The notes under the pieces: generated by a model
What the model was told of the DNA's origin: nothing
Database searches by the model: none
Seen by the model: the letters and a program-made list of their open reading frames with translations, nothing else
Part shown: positions 34,182 through 42,232 of the stretch, piece after piece
How the letters are laid out: every line of letters begins with the position of its first letter
Position numbering within the stretch: position 1 is the first letter of the stretch
Made by a program: the position numbers and the translations under genes
Assembly: GCA_004554245.1 (NCBI GenBank)
Contig: SFND01000010.1
Coordinates: forward strand, 1 to 62,490
Direction of reading: 5' to 3'
DNA length: 62,490 nucleotides
Source: Oribacterium sp.
GTDB taxonomy: Bacteria > Bacillota_A > Clostridia > Lachnospirales > Lachnospiraceae

Positions 34182-36176
34182 ATGCATATGAATAATCAGG
34201 ATTTCGAACATCAGAATCATCAGGACGGGCTTGAGGTGCCGAATATCGCGCCGCGTCGTGAGGGTGGTGCGCGTCCGCCTCGGCGGACAGCGCCGTCTCG
34301 TGCAGCACAGCAGCGGATGGAGGAGCTTCGCTACCGGACGAGTCGTGTCGAGGCGAGCTTCGAGGAGGATGAGGACAGCGCATATGCGGATGCGGCAGCT
34401 TCTTCGATGAGCGGCGCAGGGCAGACGCATCGCACGGACGGTGCATATGACCGTACGGCGGAGCGGACAAATGCGCAGGGACGTCGTATGGACGATGCGA
34501 TGGTTGCAGGTGTGCAGGGCAGACGGAACGGTCATCCGCGGATGAGCGACGAAATGTCAGCGAACGCGCCGAGACAGCGTGTCGGAGATATGCGGATGAA
34601 TCATGATGTGTCGAACACCGCGCAGGGCCTGCGTGCGAATGCTTCTGCCGGGGCCGGTAACGCGCCGCGGCGGGCACGCGGGAGGAAAAGGGCGAACTGG
34701 GGCCGTCGTGTGATGGCCGGTATCCTCGTGCTGGTCGTCATCATTGGCGGCTTCTTCGGCTGCAGTGCCGTGAAATCGCTCGGTCAGTCGACGTACTGGA
34801 CGGTGGCGGTGTTTGGTGTCGATTCGCGTGACGGTAATCTCGGTGCGGGAGCGCTCAGTGATGTAATCATGCTCGCGAGCATCAACCGGAAGACGGGGGA
34901 TGTGAACCTCACGTCGGTTTACCGCGATACGTATCTTCAGATCGATGACGAGGGAAAGTACCATAAGATCAACGAGGCGTACTTCAAGGGTGGTCCGAAG
35001 CAGGCCATCGCAACGCTGAACCGGAACTTCGATCTCGACATCGATGATTATGTGACCTTCAACTGGAAGGCGGTCGCCGAGGGCCTCAATGTGCTCGGTG
35101 GCGTCGATCTCGATATCAGCGATAAGGAATTCGCGTATATCAATGCGTTTATCACGGAGACGGTGCAGGGTACGGGGCTTGGCTCCGTGCAGCTCGAGCA
35201 CAGCGGCATGAACCATCTCGATGGTGTACAGGCCGTCGCGTATGCGCGTCTTCGTCTCATGGATACCGATTTCAACCGTACGGCGCGTCAGCGGAAGGTG
35301 CTGGAGCTCGCGATGCAGAAGGCAAAGGCTGCCAGCAAGAAGACGCTGGTGGCGACGGCGATGGAGGTCATGCCGGACATCCAGACGAGTATCGGCGCGG
35401 ATGATATCCTGGATATCGCGAAGACCGTGAAGAAGTATACGATTCAGAACGCTGTCGGCTTCCCGTTCTCACGTGATACCACAAACGTCGGAAAGATGAA
35501 TGTCGTCGTGCCGGCGACGCTCGTATCGAACGTAGCGCAGCTGCACCCGTTCCTGTATGGCGATGATGCGGCCGGCTACACACCGAGTGCGAAGGTGCAG
35601 GAGATCTCCGCGCACATCCAGAAGAAGACCGGCATCGGGGAGCTGCCGAATGCAGACATCCCGAAGATCGGTGGCGGCACCGGTGTGACGAAGGCAGCAG
35701 AGGGAGCCGCGAACAGCGGTGACAGCGGAAAGTCCGGAAACAGTGGTCAGAATCCGGCTGCGGCTGTGGCTGTGGAAACGCCGGCACCGGAAACCGCCGC
35801 GGCAGCAGAGAGCGAATCTGCGCTTGAATCCACCGAAGTGACGGCGAACGACCAGACGACGGAAGAAGAGAGCACCATCGAGGAGCTTTCGAAGGGCGAG
35901 GAATCGAAGAAGGACGAGCATTCGAACGAGCCGGAGGCTTCCGATAAGAACACCTCGTTCGGAAACGGTGGTTCAAATGGCAACTCGGATACGAATGTGT
36001 CTTCGGATAAGCATACTTCCTCCGGAAAAGCGGACAGCTCTGATCAGAACGATTCGTCTGATCGACATAACGGTGGCACATCCGTAAAGGAAACGGAAAA
36101 TGCCGGCCCGGAGGTCGGACCGGTCGCGCCGCCACAGACGACGGAAGCGGGGCCGATCGCAGAAACCGCCGCGTGA
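34182..36176 (+). CDS. LytR-CpsA-Psr (LCP) family cell-wall ligase
   Basis: Transfers anionic polymers or glycans from lipid carriers to peptidoglycan. 664 residues: a long cytoplasmic, Arg-rich disordered region (1-175), one membrane helix (about 178-197), an LCP catalytic domain (about 206-380) and a long Ser/Asn/Glu-rich extracellular tail (490-664). LCP hallmarks are VFGVDSRDG, SDVIMLASINRKTG, LTSVYRDTYLQID (phosphate-binding Arg), HKINEAY, DGVQAVAYARLR and DFNRTARQRKVLEL. The start could also be ATG 34188; neither has a good SD. Monocistronic. Confidence 0.92.
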   Translation: MHMNNQDFEHQNHQDGLEVPNIAPRREGGARPPRRTAPSRAAQQRMEELRYRTSRVEASFEEDEDSAYADAAASSMSGAGQTHRTDGAYDRTAERTNAQGRRMDDAMVAGVQGRRNGHPRMSDEMSANAPRQRVGDMRMNHDVSNTAQGLRANASAGAGNAPRRARGRKRANWGRRVMAGILVLVVIIGGFFGCSAVKSLGQSTYWTVAVFGVDSRDGNLGAGALSDVIMLASINRKTGDVNLTSVYRDTYLQIDDEGKYHKINEAYFKGGPKQAIATLNRNFDLDIDDYVTFNWKAVAEGLNVLGGVDLDISDKEFAYINAFITETVQGTGLGSVQLEHSGMNHLDGVQAVAYARLRLMDTDFNRTARQRKVLELAMQKAKAASKKTLVATAMEVMPDIQTSIGADDILDIAKTVKKYTIQNAVGFPFSRDTTNVGKMNVVVPATLVSNVAQLHPFLYGDDAAGYTPSAKVQEISAHIQKKTGIGELPNADIPKIGGGTGVTKAAEGAANSGDSGKSGNSGQNPAAAVAVETPAPETAAAAESESALESTEVTANDQTTEEESTIEELSKGEESKKDEHSNEPEASDKNTSFGNGGSNGNSDTNVSSDKHTSSGKADSSDQNDSSDRHNGGTSVKETENAGPEVGPVAPPQTTEAGPIAETAA

Positions 36177-36190
36177 TTCGCAGTAACAGC

Positions 36191-36219
36191 TCAGCCGGGT
36201 GAGGAAATCACCCGGCTGA
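36191..36219 (+). terminator. Terminator-like hairpin after the LCP gene
   Basis: A 12-bp perfect stem tcagccgggtga / tcacccggctga. The U tract is weak (tgctatagtttt). The following 110 bases hold nothing else that I recognise. Confidence 0.65.
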
Positions 36220-36328
36220 TGCTATAGTTTTAATCAAACTGTACACGCAAGGATCATTTTAAAAATTATGTATACGAATATCTCTGCCAAAACCAAAAAA
36301 CGGCCTTTATGTGTATATTCCGACGCAA

Positions 36329-36376
36329 AAAAGCCTGAAACCGATGGAATCCTTCATTCCATCGGTTTCAGGCTTT
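36329..36376. terminator. Bidirectional terminator between LCP gene and tRNA pair
   Basis: A 22-bp perfect stem (36329-36350 with 36355... to 36376) with a short loop. A run of A on the left and T on the right lets it stop the - strand tRNA transcript and + strand read-through. Confidence 0.85.
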
Positions 36377-36384
36377 TCATTGAG

Positions 36385-36472
36385 CGGAGATGCAGGGATT
36401 TGAACCCTGGCGCCGTTTAACCGGCCTAGCGCATTTCGAGTGCGCCCCCTTCGGCCACTTGGGTACATCTCC
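36385..36472 (-). tRNA. tRNA-Ser (CGA)
   Basis: An 88-nt class II tRNA on the - strand with a 7-bp acceptor stem (ggagatg / catctcc), anticodon CGA and a long variable arm. Confidence 0.93.
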
Positions 36473-36484
36473 ATTTTATAACAC

Positions 36485-36513
36485 TAGAGGATGGATCTCT
36501 CGAACCATCCTCT
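36485..36513. other. Hairpin between the two - strand tRNAs
   Basis: agaggatgg / ccatcctct around an 11-nt loop, in the spacer of the Leu-Ser tRNA transcript. It may serve as a processing signal; there is no T run. Confidence 0.45.
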
Positions 36514-36515
36514 AA

Positions 36516-36601
36516 TGCCGGTAGTCGGGGTCGAACCGACACGACCATCACTGGTCACAGGATTTTAAGTCCTGAGCGTCTGCCTATTCCGCCATACCGG
36601 C
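36516..36601 (-). tRNA. tRNA-Leu (TAA)
   Basis: An 86-nt class II tRNA on the - strand with acceptor stem gccggta / taccggc, anticodon TAA and a long variable arm. Confidence 0.93.
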
Positions 36602-36612
36602 AGGACCAAATT

Positions 36613-36641
36613 ATAATACAAAAAAACAGCGTGCTTGTCAA
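36613..36641 (-). promoter_or_regulatory. Promoter of the tRNA-Leu / tRNA-Ser unit
   Basis: On the - strand: a perfect TTGACA, 17 bp, TATTAT, ending about 12 bases before tRNA-Leu. Confidence 0.7.
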
Positions 36642-36656
36642 TATTCGATTCGCGGA

Positions 36657-36685
36657 TTGACTTTTCCCTTCTGATTGCGCATAAT
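36657..36685 (+). promoter_or_regulatory. Promoter of the DUF134 remnant / NifX-like unit
   Basis: ttgact, 17 bp, cataat, then the SD aaaggagg at about 36703. It is divergent from the tRNA promoter. Confidence 0.6.
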
Positions 36686-36718
36686 CGGTATATACCGGAA
36701 ATAAAGGAGGATACAGCG

Positions 36719-36946
36719 ATGCCGAGACCGCCCTGATGCCGTCGAATCTGCAGTGCGCCCAGGGTGGAGCGATTCTGCCCATGCAATGTGGCAGAGAGCG
36801 CTCCGATTCTGCTGACGCTCGATGAGTACGAGGTCATCCGTCTCGTGGATCTCAAGCAGGCCAGGATGACATCAGCGAAACGCCAGATGTTGGAAGCGAA
36901 TGCGGCAGCGCGGGTAAATCCGGCACTTGCTGTACCTCTGGTTTAA
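36719..36946 (+). pseudogene. Decayed DUF134-family DNA-binding protein gene
   Basis: The frame starts ATG with a good SD and reads MPRPP, then TGA, then CRRIC-SAPRVERFCP and LTLDEYEVIRLVDLKQ, which is the recognisable N-terminal half of the DUF134 family (predicted DNA-binding, often beside NifX-like genes). The stop at codon 6 could come from one C-to-T change of CGA. Downstream, the expected TQEECAARM-x-VARTTVQ region is present only as the degraded NAAARVNPALAV, and the protein ends early at 36946. So it carries at least one nonsense change and multiple missense or indel changes. The intact promoter and SD may now serve only the next gene. Confidence 0.75.
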
Positions 36947-36972
36947 CCAGTGATCATAAAGGAAATATCATC

Positions 36973-37374
36973 ATGAGAATTGCAGTAACCTATGAAAACG
37001 GACAGATTTTCCAGCACTTCGGACATACCGCACAGTTTAAGATCTACGATGTCGCAAACGGCGAAATCGTTCGTGCAGAAGTAGTGGATACGAACGGCAG
37101 TGGCCACGGCGCACTGGCAGGCTTCCTGATGCAGCTCGGTGTCGATGCACTGATCTGTGGCGGCATCGGTGGTGGTGCACAAATGGCACTCGCCGAGGTC
37201 GGTATCCGTCTTTTCGGTGGGGTCAGCGGGGACGCAGATGCAGCGGTCAATGCACTCATCGCTGGAAATCTCGGCTATAACCCGGATGTGCACTGTAACC
37301 ACCATGATCACGAGCACGGCGAGGGCGAACACAGCTGTGGCAGTCACGGCTGCGGCAATCACGGCTGCCACTGA
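36973..37374 (+). CDS. NifX/NifB-family (dinitrogenase Fe-Mo cofactor-like) protein
   Basis: 133 residues. A single NifX-type ribonuclease-H-like domain (residues 1-105; MRIAVTYENGQIFQHFGH, ICGGIGGGAQMAL) is followed by a His/Cys-rich tail (HCNHHDHEHGEGEHSCGSHG, then another Gly-Cys repeat) suited to metal binding. No nitrogenase genes are present, so this belongs to the widespread clostridial group of unknown role in metal handling. It follows the DUF134 remnant, a partner it normally accompanies. Confidence 0.88.
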   Translation: MRIAVTYENGQIFQHFGHTAQFKIYDVANGEIVRAEVVDTNGSGHGALAGFLMQLGVDALICGGIGGGAQMALAEVGIRLFGGVSGDADAAVNALIAGNLGYNPDVHCNHHDHEHGEGEHSCGSHGCGNHGCH

Positions 37375-37700
37375 TGCCGATCTCGCAAGCTAAGAGAACA
37401 CAGAGCGTTTGCAGATAAGCGCGTATCCGAAGCGTAAGCCGTAATTGGGAATGCACATACGCAAAAACTGTATAGGCGGTAAGTTGCAGTACTGCAAATT
37501 GCGGCGTATGAATAGTCCCCTTGTCAAGGACACAAGAGATTTTAGTTGCCCCTATTTTCAGACAGCTATGAATCTGAACACGCTGTTTAATAATGAGCCA
37601 TGAATTCGAAAGTTTTTATAAACTCTGAGGCCGGCCTGCGCCGGCCTTTTGCGAAGCTGGTATAATGATGATATGATTAAAGCACGAAAGGAGATATGTG
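37375..37700. other. Intergenic region with a terminator and a promoter
   Basis: No gene seen. Bases 37411-37429 (gcagataagcgcgtatccg) recur with one insertion at 37-strand-like position 60737-60756 near the integrase. A 17-base stretch ccccttgtcaaggacac near 37517 could be an element end but is not recognised. A terminator lies at 37628-37650 and a -10 tataat at 37661-37666 serves the rubrerythrin gene. Confidence 0.4.
37628..37650 (+). terminator. Terminator upstream of rubrerythrin
   Basis: aggccggc / gccggcct stem with a 4-nt loop and TTT. Confidence 0.75.
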
Positions 37701-38243
37701 ATGGAAAAGAATAAGTATGCAGGCACACAAACCGAGAAGAATCTGATGGAGGCATTCGCCGGCGAATCGCAGGCACGCAATAAGTACACCTACTTCGCTT
37801 CGAAGGCGAAGAAGGACGGCTACGAGCAGATCGCTGCGCTGTTCCTGAAGACGGCGGACAACGAGAAGGAACATGCGAAGCTGTGGTTCAAGGAGCTGAA
37901 CGGCATCGGGGATACCGCTGAGAACCTGAAGGCAGCCGCCGAGGGTGAGAACTACGAGTGGACCGATATGTATGAGGGCTTCGCGAAGACCGCAGAGGAA
38001 GAGGGCTTCCCTGAGCTCGCTCACCGCTTCCGCCTCGTAGCCGCGATTGAAAAGCATCACGAGGAGCGCTATCGCGCACTGCTGCATAACGTCGAGATGG
38101 CCGAGGTCTTCGCGAAGAGCGAGGTCAAGGTCTGGGAGTGCCGCAACTGCGGACACATCGTCATCGGCGAGAAGGCCCCGGAGGTCTGCCCGACCTGCAA
38201 CCACCCGCAGAGCTATTTCGAGGTGCATGCAGAGAACTATTGA
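37701..38243 (+). CDS. rbr: Rubrerythrin
   Basis: Non-heme di-iron peroxidase of anaerobes, reducing H2O2. 180 residues: a ferritin-like four-helix domain with the EXXH and Glu ligands (AFAGESQARNKY, DNEKEHAKLWF, AAIEKHHEERY) and a C-terminal rubredoxin-like iron site (CRNCGHIV and CPTCNHP near 140-175). ATG 37701 is preferred over the adjacent GTG because aaaggag is seven bases upstream. It starts a redox cluster with superoxide reductase, FTR-like protein and thioredoxin. Confidence 0.96.
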   Translation: MEKNKYAGTQTEKNLMEAFAGESQARNKYTYFASKAKKDGYEQIAALFLKTADNEKEHAKLWFKELNGIGDTAENLKAAAEGENYEWTDMYEGFAKTAEEEGFPELAHRFRLVAAIEKHHEERYRALLHNVEMAEVFAKSEVKVWECRNCGHIVIGEKAPEVCPTCNHPQSYFEVHAENY

Positions 38244-38315
38244 TCCGCTATGTTTCATAGCACTGTACGTTTATCCGGGCGAACACTGGCAGAATGTGAC
38301 CTCATCGAAGGATGA

Positions 38316-38403
38316 ACGCACACGACGGTGAGTACAGAAGAGCATCGCCATAAGCATAAACGTACACGACGGTGGGAGCAGAAGACCATCGCCATGATCA
38401 TAA
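38316..38403 (+). repeat. Two tandem 44-bp units
   Basis: Units 38316-38359 and 38360-38403 share acacgacggtg, cagaaga-catcgccat and cataa in register. They lie between rubrerythrin and desulfoferrodoxin, just before the SD of the latter. Confidence 0.7.
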
Positions 38404-38434
38404 ACTCAACACTACGAAGAAAGGAGATCGTAAC

Positions 38435-38809
38435 ATGGAGCAGAAGTATTATATTTGTAAGCATTGTGGAAACATCGTCTTAAAAGCAAAGGACAGCGGC
38501 GTCCCGGTGGTCTGCTGCGGCGAGCCGATGACGGAGCTCATCGCCGGCACCAGTGACGGTGCACGGGAGAAGCATGTTCCGGTATGGAGCGTAGAGAACG
38601 GGATCGTGCATGTACAGGTCGGCTCTGTGGAGCATCCGATGCTGCCGGAGCACTACATCGAGTGGATCTCCGTCTTTACGAAGCAGGGCTATCAGCATAA
38701 GGAACTGCATCCGGGCGAGAAGCCGGTCGCAGACTTCGCACTCTGTGCGGGCGACGAGGTGGAGGCGGTCTACGCCTACTGTAACCTCCACAGCCTCTGG
38801 AAGGCTTAA
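38435..38809 (+). CDS. dfx: Desulfoferrodoxin (superoxide reductase, 2Fe type)
   Basis: Reduces superoxide to H2O2 without making oxygen. 124 residues. The N-terminal desulforedoxin domain has CKHCGN and VCCGEPM as the Fe(SCys)4 site (Cys10, Cys13 and the CC pair near 29). The catalytic neelaredoxin domain has KHVPVW, HPMLPEHYIEW and the Cys-x-x-His ligand pair in YAYCNLHSLW. The start at 38435 follows aaaggag; the upstream in-frame extension crosses the tandem repeat and is rejected. Confidence 0.96.
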   Translation: MEQKYYICKHCGNIVLKAKDSGVPVVCCGEPMTELIAGTSDGAREKHVPVWSVENGIVHVQVGSVEHPMLPEHYIEWISVFTKQGYQHKELHPGEKPVADFALCAGDEVEAVYAYCNLHSLWKA

Positions 38810-38941
38810 CGAAATCGCAGCCGAAACGCCATCGTAAGCCTCCGAAAGAGCCAGCGAAGCTACACATCCGGTGCTTTCACGGCACCGGATGTTTTTCCAT
38901 AAGCACCCGCCATCATCCAGCAGAAAGACGAGGTGAGAAAC

Positions 38942-39145
38942 ATGAAAATAGAACTGAATCTGGATCAGGATGTGGTGAATACCGTCCGTGAAGGTCTAAA
39001 GCGCACTGGTGGCTACTGTCCATGCCGCCTCGAGCGTACGGAAGAGACGAAGTGCATGTGTAAGGAATTTAAGGACCAGATCGCCGACCCAAACTATGAG
39101 GGTTTCTGTCACTGCATGCTGTACTACAAATCACTGAAGGACTGA
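38942..39145 (+). CDS. Ferredoxin-thioredoxin reductase catalytic-chain-like protein
   Basis: 67 residues. The Cys pattern GYCPCRL, KCMCKEF and GFCHCMLY matches the catalytic beta chain of ferredoxin:thioredoxin reductase, where six Cys hold a [4Fe-4S] cluster next to a redox disulfide. It is shorter than plant and cyanobacterial FTR (about 110) and no variable alpha chain is evident. Its position 130 bases before a thioredoxin gene supports a role in passing ferredoxin electrons to thioredoxin. The SD is gaggtgag. Confidence 0.82.
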   Translation: MKIELNLDQDVVNTVREGLKRTGGYCPCRLERTEETKCMCKEFKDQIADPNYEGFCHCMLYYKSLKD

Positions 39146-39277
39146 GTGCGCGATGCGTCGAGCAGCCAGGCGCTCTCCGTCCAGTGACGAACGATCCGGC
39201 TGACAGCATTGGCGAAACACATAAACGACCACGCCCGCCACATCCACCGGCAGGGCCGAAAAGAGAAAGGAGCCTGT

Positions 39278-39595
39278 ATGGCTGAGCTTAAAATCACTGC
39301 AACAAATTTCGAAACCAAAGTGCTTCACTCTACGAAGCCGGTGCTGATCGACTTCTACGCGGACTGGTGCGGACCGTGCAAGATGCTGTCTCCGATCGTG
39401 CATGAGATCGCCGAGGAGTATGCGGATACGCTGAAGGTAGGAAAGGTCAATGTCGACGAGCAAATGGATCTCGCGATGCGCTTCAATGTTTCCAGCATCC
39501 CGATGCTGGCGCTGATTCAGGACGGAAAGATGATCGACCAGTCGATCGGCTACTGCTCGAAGGAAGACATCCTCGCGATGCTGAAGAAGCTCTGA
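39278..39595 (+). CDS. trxA: Thioredoxin
   Basis: Disulfide reductase, 105 residues, cytoplasmic. The active site is WCGPC with Trp30, Cys31 and Cys34; the conserved cis-Pro segment is SIPMLALIQDG near 75. The start at 39278 follows agaaaggag. It is likely reduced by the FTR-like protein encoded just upstream, although an NADPH- or flavin-dependent reductase elsewhere is possible. A terminator closes the unit. Confidence 0.95.
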   Translation: MAELKITATNFETKVLHSTKPVLIDFYADWCGPCKMLSPIVHEIAEEYADTLKVGKVNVDEQMDLAMRFNVSSIPMLALIQDGKMIDQSIGYCSKEDILAMLKKL

Positions 39596-39655
39596 GTTGC
39601 GACATGCCTCACTTCATCGAAGAAACGACGTACTGCAGATCAGAAAAAGAGAAAG

Positions 39656-39687
39656 AAGGTCATCGCACAGGCGGTGGCCTTTTTTTG
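39656..39687 (+). terminator. Terminator of the redox cluster
   Basis: aaggtcatcgc / gcggtggcctt stem with a 4-nt loop and T7. A -10 tataat at 39697-39702 for the next gene follows. Confidence 0.85.
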
Positions 39688-39726
39688 CGTCTATGCTATA
39701 ATACTGTCAATTATCGGAGGTGAACT

Positions 39727-40824
39727 ATGGAATTCAGAACCTATAAAAACCGCATCGTGCTGGTGGATGACGAAGAGCAGGCACTGGCAGAGATCGATTT
39801 CCCGGCGATGGAAGAGGAGCCGGGGACGGTCGAAATCACCCATACCTATGTCGATGAGAGTCTGCGTGGTCGGGGGCTCGCCGGGAAGCTCATGGCGCGG
39901 CTCATCACCTGCCTCGAGCGAAATCAGCTGAAAGCATATCCGAGCTGCAGCTACGCCGTGGACTGGTTCGCGAAGCACAGCGAAGCCGCGCATCTTCTGA
40001 GCCCATCCTACATGACGACCGACACAGCCCAGCAGCCCGTGCTGGACATGCCCGAACGGACGCAGCCGTCCATGTCCACCGTCTCCACGCTGAACGCCAC
40101 GACCATCACGATCCCGGTGGCTGACACCGCATCTTCCACGGCAGACATGGCCTCTTCCGGCAGCACACGGCCTTCCACACCGCGCGCTGCTTCTGATTTC
40201 GCGGCAGAGCCGTCCACCGGACGACCAGGCAGCGTACGAAACCGCCATGCGAATCCACTTCCGAACCAAGAAGAGAAAGAAGAGGACGCCTATTTCCGTG
40301 ACACAGCGTACGGCGACGAAGAGGAGGATGGCCCAGTCGATGGCGGCATCCGCGACCGCATGCTCATGGGCGTGAACCGTGTCCTGCAGCTCTTCTCTGT
40401 GGCCGCACTGATCCTCCTGTATCTTCTCATGGTCGTACCGGCGCTCGAAAACCTGAACGCCCTCGGCCCGATCGAGTCGATGATCACGGACCACAATGTC
40501 GCCGAAATCACCTTCATCTCGGTTTTCGCGAGCATCACGCTGTTCAGCCTGATCTCCCTCTTCTGGATGCTCTCCAGAAAGAAATATGTGCGCTACGGCA
40601 CGCTGGAAACGATTGATACCGGCCGCGGCATGACCGCCTTCATCCTCCTGCTCCTCGTGGAGGTGATCGCCCTGCTCCTGAGCCCGATCATGGAATCTGC
40701 GCAGCCCGTCATCGTGGGCCTCGCCATCGCCTCCACCCGCCTCGTCGTGAACCGCGCGATGATCCTCATGGCCGGCGGCGTCGGCCTCGTCCTCTCCGTG
40801 ATTCGGAAGATCATCCGGCATTGA
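39727..40824 (+). CDS. GNAT-like acetyltransferase domain fused to a four-helix membrane domain
   Basis: 365 residues. Residues 1-92 form a small GNAT domain of the YjdJ / GCN5-related N-acetyltransferase type: ITHTYVDESLRGRGLAGKLM carries the acetyl-CoA loop (R-G-R-G-L-A) and SCSYAVDWFAKH is the family C-terminal motif. Residues 93-205 are a Ser/Thr/Pro/Ala-rich linker. Residues 215-365 contain four to five hydrophobic segments with Arg/Lys between them. Stand-alone proteins of this GNAT family are about 90 residues, so the fusion is unusual. The SD is cggaggtg and a tataat lies upstream. Substrate unknown. Confidence 0.75.
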   Translation: MEFRTYKNRIVLVDDEEQALAEIDFPAMEEEPGTVEITHTYVDESLRGRGLAGKLMARLITCLERNQLKAYPSCSYAVDWFAKHSEAAHLLSPSYMTTDTAQQPVLDMPERTQPSMSTVSTLNATTITIPVADTASSTADMASSGSTRPSTPRAASDFAAEPSTGRPGSVRNRHANPLPNQEEKEEDAYFRDTAYGDEEEDGPVDGGIRDRMLMGVNRVLQLFSVAALILLYLLMVVPALENLNALGPIESMITDHNVAEITFISVFASITLFSLISLFWMLSRKKYVRYGTLETIDTGRGMTAFILLLLVEVIALLLSPIMESAQPVIVGLAIASTRLVVNRAMILMAGGVGLVLSVIRKIIRH

Positions 40825-41022
40825 CAGAAGGCGCCCGCATCCCTATACTGAATGCTCGGCTCTAAGCTGCAGCAGAGGCCAATGTCTCCAGCTGCCCACG
40901 ATCCGAAAGAGAGCGGCAGTGAAACGCATACAGCCCCTCCCGCGTACACGTAACAGTGCCGGCAGGGAGCGGCCCCCTGCCGGCACCGTTACGCCTACAT
41001 CCTTCGAAAGAGAGAACATCGA

Positions 41023-42132
41023 TTGAGAAACATAAAACTGAAGCAAATGCTGGCGCTTCTCTGCGCCGGCCTCACACTGGCCTGCAGCCTGCCGGGCTGC
41101 AGCCGCGCGACGAAGCTCGAGCGCTACAACAAGCAGTTCCTGGATGTCTTCGACACCGTCTCGATGGAGATCGGCTTCGAGAAGAGTGAAGCGGATTTCC
41201 AGAAGTGTTATGAGAGCTCCCACGCACAGCTCCTGAAGGAGCATAGGCTCTACGACATCTATAACGACTACGAGGGCATCAACAACCTGAAAACCGTCAA
41301 TGACAACGCCGGCATTCAGCCGGTAAAGGTCGATCCGGATCTCCTTTCCCTCATAAAATGGGGCAAGGAGGTCTACACCCTCACCGATGGCAGGGTCAAT
41401 ATCGCCTACGGCGCAGTGCTGCATCTCTGGCATGACAAGCGGGAAGCCGGGATCGAAGATCCGGCACACGCTGAGCTGCCGGATCAGGCCGCACTGGAGG
41501 AAGCCGTGAAGCATACAAACATCGAGGATGTCATCATCGACGACGCAGCCGGCACTATCTACCTGAAGGACCCGGAGATGAGCCTGGACGTCGGCGGCAT
41601 CGGCAAGGGATATGCGACGGAAAATGCTGCAAAGCTGATTCAGAACGAGGGTTCGGAAAACTTCCTCCTGAACCTCGGCGGTAATGTGCGTGCGATCGGT
41701 ATCAAAGGCGATGGCGCGAAGTGGGTCTGCCCGGTGGAGAGTCCGGAATACCGCGACAGCCAGACCGGCGACCAGTACGCGATCGTCTGCTACCTCGATA
41801 GCCGCTCCCTCGTCACCTCCGGTGATTATGAGCGCTATTTCGTCGTGAACGGTCAGCGCTATCATCACATCATCGATCCGGATACCCTGTATCCGGCGAA
41901 GTATCATCGCAGTGTATCAATTCTGACCGAGGATTCCGGCCTCGCCGACGCTCTGTCGACCGCGCTCTTTATGATGCCGGTCGAGGATGGCAAGGCACTG
42001 ATCCAGTCCATCCGCGAGGGCAGCAGTCCCCTCGGTGCTGACTTCCGGGTCGAGGACCTCGAAGCTATGTGGATCGACGCAGACGGGCACCAGGAGTACA
42101 CGGATGGCTTCCTGAACTATACGAAAGCATAA
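41023..42132 (+). CDS. apbE: FAD:protein FMN transferase ApbE, lipoprotein
   Basis: Transfers FMN from FAD to Thr in SGAT-type motifs of secreted or membrane proteins. 369 residues. The signal peptide ends in a lipobox LPGC at about residue 26, so it is anchored on the outer face of the membrane. ApbE motifs are FDTVSMEIGF, DGRVNIAYG, DVGGIGKGYATE (FAD binding), NLGGNVRAIG, and the metal-binding ADALSTALF region. A TTG start at 41023 is used because ATG 41047 would remove the basic start of the signal peptide. Likely clients are RnfD, RnfG and the protein at 14654. Confidence 0.93.
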   Translation: MRNIKLKQMLALLCAGLTLACSLPGCSRATKLERYNKQFLDVFDTVSMEIGFEKSEADFQKCYESSHAQLLKEHRLYDIYNDYEGINNLKTVNDNAGIQPVKVDPDLLSLIKWGKEVYTLTDGRVNIAYGAVLHLWHDKREAGIEDPAHAELPDQAALEEAVKHTNIEDVIIDDAAGTIYLKDPEMSLDVGGIGKGYATENAAKLIQNEGSENFLLNLGGNVRAIGIKGDGAKWVCPVESPEYRDSQTGDQYAIVCYLDSRSLVTSGDYERYFVVNGQRYHHIIDPDTLYPAKYHRSVSILTEDSGLADALSTALFMMPVEDGKALIQSIREGSSPLGADFRVEDLEAMWIDADGHQEYTDGFLNYTKA

Positions 42133-42134
42133 GT

Positions 42135-42220
42135 GTTCAGCTAAGGGGACCCGGAGGGGCGGCAACGGAGGCACAATACTCCGAGACCGGTAAAATCTAA
42201 GCCGGGGACCCTGGCTGAAC
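42135..42220. repeat. Hairpin repeat element related to those at 501 and 18460
   Basis: The ends gttcagctaaggg and ccctggctgaac are imperfect inverted copies. Bases 42141-42159 are the reverse complement of the loop of the 501-559 hairpin, and 42182-42211 the reverse complement of 18666-18695 with one difference. It therefore links the two other elements into one family. Confidence 0.7.
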
Positions 42221-42232
42221 TATACCTCCTAC

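Noticed and set aside
36973..37374. Nitrogenase-related function for the NifX-like protein
   Set aside because: No nif structural or cofactor genes are nearby; the family is widespread in non-fixing clostridia.
38372..38434. Upstream in-frame extension of desulfoferrodoxin
   Set aside because: It reads through the 44-bp tandem repeat and has no RBS; the ATG at 38435 gives the family N terminus.
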